8,256 nucleotides of DNA. Origin: Clostridiales bacterium UBA929. GTDB taxonomy: Bacteria > Bacillota > Clostridia > Oscillospirales > UBA929. The notes under the pieces are model-generated. The model ran no database searches and was not told the DNA's origin. It saw only the letters and a program-made list of their open reading frames with translations. How positions within the stretch are numbered: the stretch's first letter is position 1; each line of letters opens with the position of its first letter. The DNA lies in assembly GCA_002293625.1 (NCBI GenBank), contig DBDP01000041.1:1-8256 (forward strand). The letters are read 5' to 3'. Positions 1 through 4,437 of this stretch are shown here, piece after piece. Made by a program: the position numbers and the translations under genes.

Positions 1-43
1 AGCTGCGCCCGCCGCCGCTTCGTCCGCCGCCTCCGCGAGCCAT
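1..43 (-). CDS. Start of a glycine/arginine-rich protein (partial, runs off left edge)
   Basis: Reading leftwards from an ATG at 43-41, the only 14 visible codons give MARGGGGRSGGGRS, after which the gene leaves the window. A purine-rich stretch (AAGGGGCGG) lies about 8 bases upstream of the ATG and could be the ribosome binding site. Such Gly/Arg/Ser-rich starts occur in small Firmicute proteins and at the head of low-complexity regions, but no family can be named from 14 residues. A short GC-rich stretch can also look like this by chance. The intergenic DNA to its right (44-178) is AT-rich and holds no clear terminator or promoter. Confidence 0.4.
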   Translation of the reverse strand, partial: MARGGGGRSGGGRS

Positions 44-178
44 ACGCACCGCCCCTTTCTATATAGCAGGAATAATATACCTATACATGTACAGCATCTT
101 ACTACAGAACCGCCGGAATGTCAAATGTGATGATATTGAATAAATCTCTCTGTGTGCGTCAATGCATTACCTCATATT

Positions 179-529
179 CTATTTCTTTTTTACTAATACT
201 TCATTGCAAAATTTAAGTAATTTGGGAATATCCGCAATGGCTGTTTCCCAAATATCACTTCTTTCCATTGTGGCATAGCCGTGGGCAAAATGGTTTCTCA
301 TTCCTCTTATTAAACCCCAAGGGATAAGTTCACTTGTATCTTTCTTAAAACTTTCTGACAGTCCTCCCGACAGTTCCCCGATTTGCATAATGCTCATTGA
401 AAGAGAATTGTAAAAGTCAGTGTCGTTTGAAAAAACATCAAAAGAATCTCCAAAACGCTTGATACTCGCGGCTATGTCCTCGCAGTATCGTATGATATGT
501 TTAATCCTCTCATAATCGCGTTTATCCAT
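179..529 (-). CDS. hepT: HepT-like HEPN-domain toxin (DUF86 family RNase)
   Basis: This 116-residue, all-helical-looking protein has the length of HepT/DUF86 toxins. The diagnostic HEPN motif RX4HXY is intact: R78-N-H-F-A-H83-G-Y85, preceded by another arginine at 75. In the characterised family the R and H form the RNase active site and the Tyr is the residue AMPylated by the partner nucleotidyltransferase to neutralise the toxin. The ATG overlaps the end of the upstream mntA by 8 bp (522-529), so the pair should be translationally coupled. An AGGAAAGGA stretch within mntA, about 10 bases upstream, can serve as its ribosome binding site. The stop is TAG at 181-179. The gene is visibly AT-richer than its neighbours, which suggests horizontal acquisition. 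The family call is secure; activity as a toxin in this host is inferred. Confidence 0.88.
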   Translation of the reverse strand: MDKRDYERIKHIIRYCEDIAASIKRFGDSFDVFSNDTDFYNSLSMSIMQIGELSGGLSESFKKDTSELIPWGLIRGMRNHFAHGYATMERSDIWETAIADIPKLLKFCNEVLVKKK

Positions 530-851
530 ATATTTTTATCCTTTCCTGTATCAAATTTTCCACAAGCCAAGGTGTTCTCTCAATTGTACATTTTTGCTCT
601 AGCGCACCCGTGGTTAAGAGGTCAATCGGTTTGCCTATCGCTTCACGTAATTCGTCATATAAACCGCCCATTGCTAGCATTCCTTTGATTTGTGTCCCAG
701 TTTTATCAATGAGAATATCAATATCAGATTCCTCTGTTGCTTCCCCTTTGGCGTAGGAGCCGAAAACGTAAACAGCAGGCAAACCGTATTTTACCGCTAT
801 TGGCGTTATACGCTCCCTAAGTTGTTCCAATGTGTAAACCAAACTTACCAC
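522..851 (-). CDS. mntA: MntA-like minimal nucleotidyltransferase antitoxin
   Basis: A 109-residue protein of the MNT (Pol-beta-like) nucleotidyltransferase family. The signature GSX10DXD is complete: VFGS with G31-S32, then D43-I-D45 in ESDIDILID. A third acidic candidate is D77 in KPIDLL. In characterised MntA/HepT pairs this enzyme transfers AMP from ATP to the tyrosine of the HEPN toxin, acting as antitoxin. It is the first gene of a two-gene operon with hepT, and its TAA stop lies inside the hepT start region. The start used here is GTG at 851-849. A TTG four codons in (842-840) is an alternative, because the G-rich GGGGTGG lies just before it and could act as its ribosome binding site. 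The leader from the predicted promoter would be only about 20 nt. Confidence 0.88.
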   Translation of the reverse strand: MVSLVYTLEQLRERITPIAVKYGLPAVYVFGSYAKGEATEESDIDILIDKTGTQIKGMLAMGGLYDELREAIGKPIDLLTTGALEQKCTIERTPWLVENLIQERIKIYG

Positions 852-877
852 CCCGCTTGAATTGTTTCTTACTGGAT

Positions 878-906
878 ATTATAGCAAAAAAGCAACGGCG
901 ATACAA
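878..906 (-). promoter_or_regulatory. Promoter of the mntA-hepT operon
   Basis: On the minus strand a perfect TATAAT (complement of 878-883) is preceded by TGC, giving an extended -10 element. A weak TTGTAT -35 candidate (complement of 901-906) sits 17 bp upstream. Transcription would start near 871, about 20 nt before the GTG of mntA. The poor -35 is typical of extended -10 promoters. No operator palindrome was recognised around it. Confidence 0.65.
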
Positions 907-976
907 TATCAAGCGAAAATTTCCGCGCTTTTCTCATCTGCCATATATTGGCACGTATAAAATTTAGATAAATGTC

Positions 977-1004
977 TTGACATCGGGGAGCGGCATGGTA
1001 TAAT
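977..1004 (+). promoter_or_regulatory. Consensus sigma-A promoter driving the c-di-GMP riboswitch transcript
   Basis: A perfect TTGACA (977-982) and a perfect TATAAT (999-1004) are separated by 16 bp. Transcription should begin at about 1011, right at the 5' edge of the riboswitch. Perfect matches in both hexamers make this one of the strongest promoters in the window. It diverges from the mntA promoter about 70 bp to the left. Confidence 0.82.
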
Positions 1005-1010
1005 GAAGCC

Positions 1011-1104
1011 GTAGAGGGAAACCGAAAGGGCAAACTTGCCGAAAGGCAAGGACGCAAAACTATAGGGCCTGAACCGCTTAATGCGGGTGGCAGCCAGTTG
1101 CCGA
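1011..1104 (+). ncRNA. Cyclic di-GMP-I (GEMM-I) riboswitch aptamer
   Basis: The aptamer shows the class-I c-di-GMP signature in order. GGGCAAAC (1028-1035) is followed by a TTGCC-GAAA-GGCAA hairpin with a GNRA tetraloop (1036-1049). Next come the conserved GGACGCAAAAC and the TATAGGGCCT tetraloop-receptor side (1050-1070), a second stem-loop (CCGC 1074-1077 with GCGG 1083-1086), and GGCAGCC (1089-1095). The closing strand TTGCC (1098-1102) pairs with GGCAA (1029-1033). In this family ligand binding at the three-way junction controls a downstream terminator or ribosome binding site. A T7 run (1112-1118) follows, but no classic terminator hairpin sits immediately before it. The mode (on or off) therefore cannot be read. 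No diguanylate cyclase, phosphodiesterase or motility gene is in the window. Confidence 0.85.
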
Positions 1105-1218
1105 AGAGCCGTTTTTTTACGCTGTTCTTCCGGTGTGCTGGAATGACGGCGTTTTTATTTTTGCCAGCCGCCCTGACGTATTTCCTTTCTATCCATTCTT
1201 CTTTACCCATCTCAACTC

Positions 1219-1249
1219 GCCCGCTGGCTTTGCTTGCGGGCACTTTTTT
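1219..1249 (+). terminator. Intrinsic terminator downstream of the riboswitch
   Basis: A six-bp GC-only stem, GCCCGC (1219-1224) with GCGGGC (1236-1241), has an 11-nt loop and is followed by CAC and a T6 run (1244-1249). It lies about 115 nt after the riboswitch, and the DNA between the two has no credible coding sequence. It should stop the transcript from the promoter at 977 before the glycosylase gene at 1405. Confidence 0.68.
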
Positions 1250-1276
1250 ATCAAAAAGAGCAATCTCACCGCCCGT

Positions 1277-1371
1277 GTGCCAGAAATAACGATCTCCCGC
1301 GAGTTATTTCTGGTACGAGCGCAGTCTTGCCGCAGAGCGCTCTGCGCTCGACGGCACAGACGAAGCGGGAG
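1277..1371. repeat. Dense intergenic inverted-repeat element
   Basis: Several strong pairings are packed in 95 bases. Hairpin A pairs 1277-1290 with 1303-1316, 14 bp with a single G-T wobble (core CCAGAAATAAC / GTTATTTCTGG). Next is a perfect 16-bp palindrome, CGCAGAGCGCTCTGCG (1331-1346). It competes with hairpin B, CGAGCGCAG (1317-1325) with CTGCGCTCG (1342-1350), and with hairpin C, GTCT-GCCG (1324-1332) with CGGC-AGAC (1351-1360). Finally CTCCCGC in the loop of hairpin A (1294-1300) is complementary to GCGGGAG (1365-1371). There is no coding sequence here and no obvious promoter for the gene at 1405. It could be a dispersed palindromic repeat (MITE or REP-like) or a structured leader. The pairings are seen; the role is unknown. 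Confidence 0.6.
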
Positions 1372-1404
1372 GGCGCGCGTGAGGTGTGACAGGAGGAGCC
1401 GGAC

Positions 1405-1908
1405 ATGTCTACCGTCCATAAAGCGCTGCCGCCGGTGTGCGGCGAAAATCCGCGCGTGTTGATTCTCGGCACCTTTCCCAGTCCCTTGTCGAGAGAGAAG
1501 CAAGAATATTACGGCAACCCGCGCAATCAGTTTTGGCGGATTCTGTTCGGAGTATTCGGCGAGGTGTTTGAAACCCCCGGTTACGAGCGAAAGAAAGAGC
1601 TGCTTTTGCAAAACAGGGTCGCGCTGTGGGACGTCATCACCGAGTGCGAAGCGGTGGGGGCGCTGGATTCCGCCATCAAGAACCCCATTTACAACACGGC
1701 GCTGCCGGGGTTTATCGCGGAACACGACATAGAAACGGTGTTTTTCAACGGGAACAACGCCTATATGTTTTACAGGCGCGGAATCGGCGCGATTGAACGG
1801 AACGTCCTGCCCTCCACCAGCCCCGCCCATGCCGGAATGACGTTTGAGGAAAAATTGCGGCGCTGGCGGGATGTGCGTTATACCTTTCCTCCCGCTCAGA
1901 CGTTATAA
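1405..1908 (+). CDS. DNA-deoxyinosine (hypoxanthine/uracil) glycosylase, UDG family 6-like
   Basis: This 167-residue protein matches the small hypoxanthine-DNA glycosylase family within the uracil-DNA glycosylase superfamily (Mug-like fold), which removes deaminated adenine and related lesions in base excision repair. Visible landmarks are the first active-site motif starting LGTFPSPLS (21-29) and running through YYGNPRNQFW (35-44), with N41 as likely catalytic or binding residue. LWDV (74-77) and GALDSAI (85-91) follow, then the second motif LPSTSPAHA (135-143), which corresponds to the DNA-intercalation/His-type motif of the superfamily. The ATG is set by AGGAGG at 1391-1396, eight bases upstream. 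The length is normal for the family. The stop at 1906-1908 is only 39 bp from the next gene, so co-transcription with the sigma factor is possible. The exact substrate is inferred from the family. Confidence 0.85.
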   Translation: MSTVHKALPPVCGENPRVLILGTFPSPLSREKQEYYGNPRNQFWRILFGVFGEVFETPGYERKKELLLQNRVALWDVITECEAVGALDSAIKNPIYNTALPGFIAEHDIETVFFNGNNAYMFYRRGIGAIERNVLPSTSPAHAGMTFEEKLRRWRDVRYTFPPAQTL

Positions 1909-1947
1909 ACATGAAAGGTCTTTCAAATAAACCTAAGGGGGCAGAAG

Positions 1948-2484
1948 ATGGATATAAACATACGCGCAGCACTTGCCGGGATGGCGGAGGGCGATATGGA
2001 GGCTTTCGGGGAGCTTTACAACCTTCTCGCGACCCGCGTTTTCAACTATGCCCGCGCGATAACCGGCAGCAGGGAAACGGCGGAGGACGTTACCCACGAT
2101 GTTTTCCTGCGGCTTCTGGGTCAAGCGGGGAAACTCGCGAAGATGGATAACCCCGTCGCTTACATCATGGTTGCGACCCGCAACCACTCGTATGACAAAG
2201 GCAAACATAAAACCGTCCCGCTCGAAGACGCGCCCGAACCCTGCACGAACTCCTATGACCGGCTTCTGCTGGAGGACGCGTTTTCGCGCCTGCCCGCGAG
2301 CCAAAGGGAAACGGTGTATCTCTGCCATGTCTGCGGGTTTTCGCAGAAGGAAACGGCACGTATTACGGGTGCGCCGCTGGTGACGGTCAAATGGCGCAGC
2401 GGTAAGGCGCTGAATCAATTGCGGGATTATTTCAAAGACGAGGAGGAAAATTGCCATGAAGTCGCAAAGCAATATCATCCGTGA
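1948..2484 (+). CDS. ECF-type RNA polymerase sigma factor (sigma-70 family)
   Basis: A 178-residue ECF sigma factor consisting only of regions 2 and 4. Region 2 spans about residues 14-83: GDMEAFGELYN, then the core-binding segment ETAEDVTHDVFLRLL, then NPVAYIMVATRN. After an acidic linker, region 4 spans about 107-163, with LPASQRETVYL and the helix-turn-helix FSQKETARITGAPLVTVKWR, which should contact the -35 element. AAGGGGG lies about 7 bases before the ATG. Its last 29 bp overlap the next gene, a typical arrangement for a sigma factor and its membrane-bound regulator. It probably directs its own operon and an envelope-related regulon, but the 39 bp upstream are too short to show a clear target promoter. 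The ECF subgroup cannot be assigned by eye. Confidence 0.93.
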   Translation: MDINIRAALAGMAEGDMEAFGELYNLLATRVFNYARAITGSRETAEDVTHDVFLRLLGQAGKLAKMDNPVAYIMVATRNHSYDKGKHKTVPLEDAPEPCTNSYDRLLLEDAFSRLPASQRETVYLCHVCGFSQKETARITGAPLVTVKWRSGKALNQLRDYFKDEEENCHEVAKQYHP

Positions 2485-3211
2485 ACTTCAGGAAATCTAT
2501 CAAACCGAACCCGGCGCGGAGCTGCGGGAGAGAATCCTCACGCAAACGCAAATCACGCCGCCGCGCCGCGTGAGACGTAAAATCGGCTTACGCACCGTTT
2601 TGGTCACTGCCGTATTGGTTACGGTGTTCGTCACAACCGCTTTCGCAGTCAGTAATGCTCTTAGGGAGATTGTCTTTGAGAATCACAACATAGAGCAGTA
2701 TGAACCCGGCGAAATCAATCACGACGGTATCGAGGGCATCGTGGGTACTTACGGAGTTCGGGATAGCTATTTCAACGTTTCGGATTATGCAGGCGCCTCT
2801 ACCTTTAACACCGTTGAGGAATTGGCCGAAGCCGCGGAATTTGAAGTGAAAGAACCCTCTTTCCTGCCGGAAAACGCGACTCTCAGCCAAGTTGTCGGCG
2901 TGCGCTACACCGAGGAAGAAAAGATTTATGAAGCGCATTTGGGCTATCATTTTGAACGCGTAACAGAGACTTCGTATCACGGATATATGATAAATTTCCG
3001 GCAATCCTATATTGGGGAAAACGCGCGTATGGAAATAAAAACGGTGTACCCGATCCAAAAGGTCACGGTAAACGGACATGAGGCAACGGCAATTCTTGAG
3101 AACAGTCAAGGAGATATCGAATTATACTGGATGGAAGGAGACATGGCGTATCATCTATTGACCGGCGGATTGGATCTCGATACCGTGATCGCCATCGCCG
3201 AATCCGTATGA
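2456..3211 (+). CDS. Single-pass membrane protein with DUF4367 domain, probable anti-sigma partner
   Basis: A 251-residue protein with a basic cytoplasmic N-terminus (1-44, ending PPRRVRRKIG). One membrane helix follows at about 45-65 (LRTVLVTAVLVTVFVTTAFAV), and then a large outer part. Residues from about 118 to the end resemble DUF4367: EFEVKEPSFLPENATLSQV near 128-146, a central beta-rich segment, VTVNGHEATAIL (203-214), then the closing YWMEGDMAYHLLTG and a final IAESV. DUF4367 proteins often follow ECF sigma genes in Firmicutes. The gene begins inside the sigma factor gene (29-bp overlap), with AGGAGG at 2441-2446 as its ribosome binding site, so the two are translationally coupled. No zinc-binding HxxxCxxC anti-sigma motif is seen in the short N-terminus, so a sigma-sequestering role is inferred from position only. 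Confidence 0.82.
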   Translation: MKSQSNIIRELQEIYQTEPGAELRERILTQTQITPPRRVRRKIGLRTVLVTAVLVTVFVTTAFAVSNALREIVFENHNIEQYEPGEINHDGIEGIVGTYGVRDSYFNVSDYAGASTFNTVEELAEAAEFEVKEPSFLPENATLSQVVGVRYTEEEKIYEAHLGYHFERVTETSYHGYMINFRQSYIGENARMEIKTVYPIQKVTVNGHEATAILENSQGDIELYWMEGDMAYHLLTGGLDLDTVIAIAESV

Positions 3212-3227
3212 CCCGACGCAGCCACAC

Positions 3228-3257
3228 TTGACAAAGCGCAAAACCATTTGTTATACT
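3228..3257 (+). promoter_or_regulatory. Promoter of the lipoprotein gene (copy 1 of a twin promoter)
   Basis: A perfect TTGACA (3228-3233) and TATACT (3252-3257) are 18 bp apart, placing the start of transcription near 3264 and about 23 nt before the lipoprotein ATG. The spacer begins AAGCGCA and ends with CC, then TTTG, like the promoter at 3990-4019, so conservation extends beyond the hexamers. This indicates that the lipoprotein is at least partly transcribed independently of the sigma factor operon. Confidence 0.75.
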
Positions 3258-3286
3258 CGCCTCATTAAGGGTTGAGGTGTTCTGAA

Positions 3287-3931
3287 ATGAAGCGGGTTGT
3301 TTTATTTCTTATTGCGCTTCTTCTAAGCGCATGTTCCGCCTCGCCGCCTGCCACGGACGGTGAGGCGGGTGAGATTCCGGCATCGTCAGCGGAGGATTGG
3401 GCGGGCGCTTACGCCGATGCGCTTTTGGCGGACGATGATAACCGAAGCGGAATGCTGACCGACATTGACGGAGACGGAGTTCCCGAAGCGGTCATCGCGG
3501 AGCCGCATGGCGGTATTTTGCGCATACTGGGATTTGAAAACGGCAAGTGCGCCGTATGGTTTGACGCCGAAACGGAACCCCTTCAAAACATCTCCTTCCG
3601 GCAAGTTAACGGCTCTGTAAAATGCGTCGCCACATATGTAGCCGGCAGAAACGGATACACAAAAAGCAGTGTCTATGAGCTGGAAAAAGGAACGAACGAA
3701 TCCGGCGAACCCTGTATCGTCCCGACAGTGATTTCAGAGACGGTCTGCTCGTTCGGCTTGGAGTTATACGACCACCTCGCGTCCGAAATTGAAACCGTGA
3801 CGGAAGCGCAGGACGCTTTGTTCAATCAAACGATATCAACTTTGGGAGACGAGGTTTCCGTGAACACTATTGCTTTCAGCTTTGGGGAAACAGACCGTGA
3901 AACGGTAGTTGAAAAACTTCGGGAGTGGTAA
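3287..3931 (+). CDS. Putative lipoprotein with acidic DxDxDG loop
   Basis: From the ATG at 3287 (GAGGTG 8-13 bases upstream) the product has 214 residues. It starts MKRVVLFLIALLLSAC, a short basic n-region, a hydrophobic core and an LSAC lipobox with Cys16, so it should be exported and lipid-anchored on the outer face of the membrane. A low-complexity linker (17-35) follows. Residues 59-67 read DIDGDGVPE within MLTDIDGDGVPEAVIAEP, an EF-hand/FG-GAP-like calcium-binding loop common in exported beta-rich repeats. The rest (about 75-214) is beta-rich at first and helical at the end; I do not recognise the family. A TTG at 3272 would add five residues but spoils the signal peptide start. It follows the sigma/DUF4367 pair but has its own promoter, so a shared envelope role is conjecture. 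Confidence 0.78.
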   Translation: MKRVVLFLIALLLSACSASPPATDGEAGEIPASSAEDWAGAYADALLADDDNRSGMLTDIDGDGVPEAVIAEPHGGILRILGFENGKCAVWFDAETEPLQNISFRQVNGSVKCVATYVAGRNGYTKSSVYELEKGTNESGEPCIVPTVISETVCSFGLELYDHLASEIETVTEAQDALFNQTISTLGDEVSVNTIAFSFGETDRETVVEKLREW

Positions 3932-3989
3932 AGAAAACGTCCCGCGTTCTGATTCTTTCAAACGACATAGGCAAAAGGTGCAAAATCGC

Positions 3990-4019
3990 TTGACAAAGCG
4001 CAGGCCCTTTTGCTATACT
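3990..4019 (+). promoter_or_regulatory. Promoter upstream of the structured leader (copy 2 of a twin promoter)
   Basis: TTGACA (3990-3995) and TATACT (4014-4019) are 18 bp apart, so transcription should start near 4026. With one flanking base on each side, 27 of 32 positions equal the promoter at 3227-3258, including AAGCGCA directly after the -35. This copy also sits within nested inverted repeats: GCAAAAGG (3971-3978) with CCTTTTGC (4006-4013), and CGCTT (3987-3991) with AAGCG (3996-4000) spanning the -35. These could be an operator. Confidence 0.72.
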
Positions 4020-4025
4020 CATATC

Positions 4026-4256
4026 ACAAGGCAACGAGAGGACGGAGAGCATGATTTTATAGCTATGATTCCAACCAAAAACCCCGGGCGCAAACGCCGC
4101 CGGGGCTGGCGGGTGTGTCATAGCCGTTCATGTAATCTGTCTTTCTGAAAAGAGCGCTCGAAAAACGTATCGTTCGCCGAACAACGTTTTTTAAGCGACG
4201 GTCTTTCATAGACGAATTGTATGCTTGGCCGCGGCACGTCCGCGGTCAAGTTTTTT
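4026..4256 (+). ncRNA. Candidate structured leader or small RNA before the GT8 gene
   Basis: A strong promoter (3990-4019) and a strong intrinsic terminator (4224-4256) bound about 230 nt without a convincing protein gene. The stretch can fold into a long imperfect hairpin closed by GCTATGA (4062-4068) with TCATAGC (4118-4124). Inside it is CCCCGG (4082-4087) with CCGGGG (4100-4105), capped by GCG-CAAA-CGC. A second hairpin pairs AAAAACGT (4161-4168) with ACGTTTTT (4184-4191), with an inner GTTC/GAAC stem (4172-4182). The terminator hairpin is third. It could be an attenuator controlling the GT8 gene or a free-standing small RNA. I do not recognise a known riboswitch class. Short starts inside it (ATG at 4051, stop after three codons; ATG at 4065, 27 very basic residues) are not convincing genes. 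Confidence 0.45.
4224..4256 (+). terminator. Intrinsic terminator ending the leader transcript
   Basis: An 11-bp stem, CTTGGCCGCGG (4224-4234) with CCGCGGTCAAG (4240-4250), has one G-T wobble and a 5-nt loop, followed directly by T6 (4251-4256). It is a textbook intrinsic terminator, placed 21 bp before the next SD-preceded start at 4278. It may therefore act as an attenuator for the GT8 gene. Confidence 0.82.
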
Positions 4257-4277
4257 GTTGCGGAAAGGAGGAACCCC

Positions 4278-4346
4278 ATGCGCATTCGATTCACGAACCC
4301 CGCCTTGCATGATGCAGGCATATTGCGGAGACGAGACAAAAAATAA
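4278..4346 (+). CDS. Possible 22-residue leader peptide
   Basis: An ATG at 4278 is preceded by an excellent ribosome binding site (AAAGGAGG at 4265-4272, five bases upstream). The frame runs 22 codons to TAA at 4344-4346. The peptide starts MRIRFTNPALHDAG and ends in a basic RRRDKK tail. It matches no family I know. The good SD and its position between the terminator and the GT8 gene suggest a leader peptide. A hairpin (4317-4373) overlaps its end and reaches the next start, so translation here could alter folding. A short reading frame of this size can easily arise by chance. Confidence 0.3.
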   Translation: MRIRFTNPALHDAGILRRRDKK

Positions 4347-4437
4347 GGGGGAACCTTATGTCTGCAATATGCCACACAATGTTCAACACTTCGCATGACA
4401 GGCATCAGATTCCTCTGTTTACAGGAGGAATCACGCA

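Noticed and set aside
81..94. Near-palindrome around TACATGTA that superficially recalls a LexA-type box
   Set aside because: Length and spacing do not fit the proteobacterial LexA box, and Firmicute LexA sites have a different consensus. A short AT-rich palindrome is expected by chance.
869..1243. A 124-codon minus-strand frame opposite the riboswitch
   Set aside because: It runs antisense through the riboswitch, both divergent promoters and the terminator, with no motif and no ribosome binding site.
1098..1289. A hydrophobic frame of about 63 codons (or 48 from the ATG at 1143) after the riboswitch
   Set aside because: The first start overlaps the riboswitch closing strand, there is no SD, and the frame reads straight through the terminator hairpin and T run at 1219-1249.
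1277..1400. Possible T-box or known riboswitch upstream of the glycosylase
   Set aside because: No T-box AGGGUGGNACCGCG motif or other recognised aptamer consensus is present, and the palindromes look more like a repeat element.
1189..1830. Long minus-strand frame opposite the glycosylase gene
   Set aside because: It is a shadow of the glycosylase coding sequence, which has a clear SD, motifs and normal family length. The antisense frame spans the terminator and inverted repeats.
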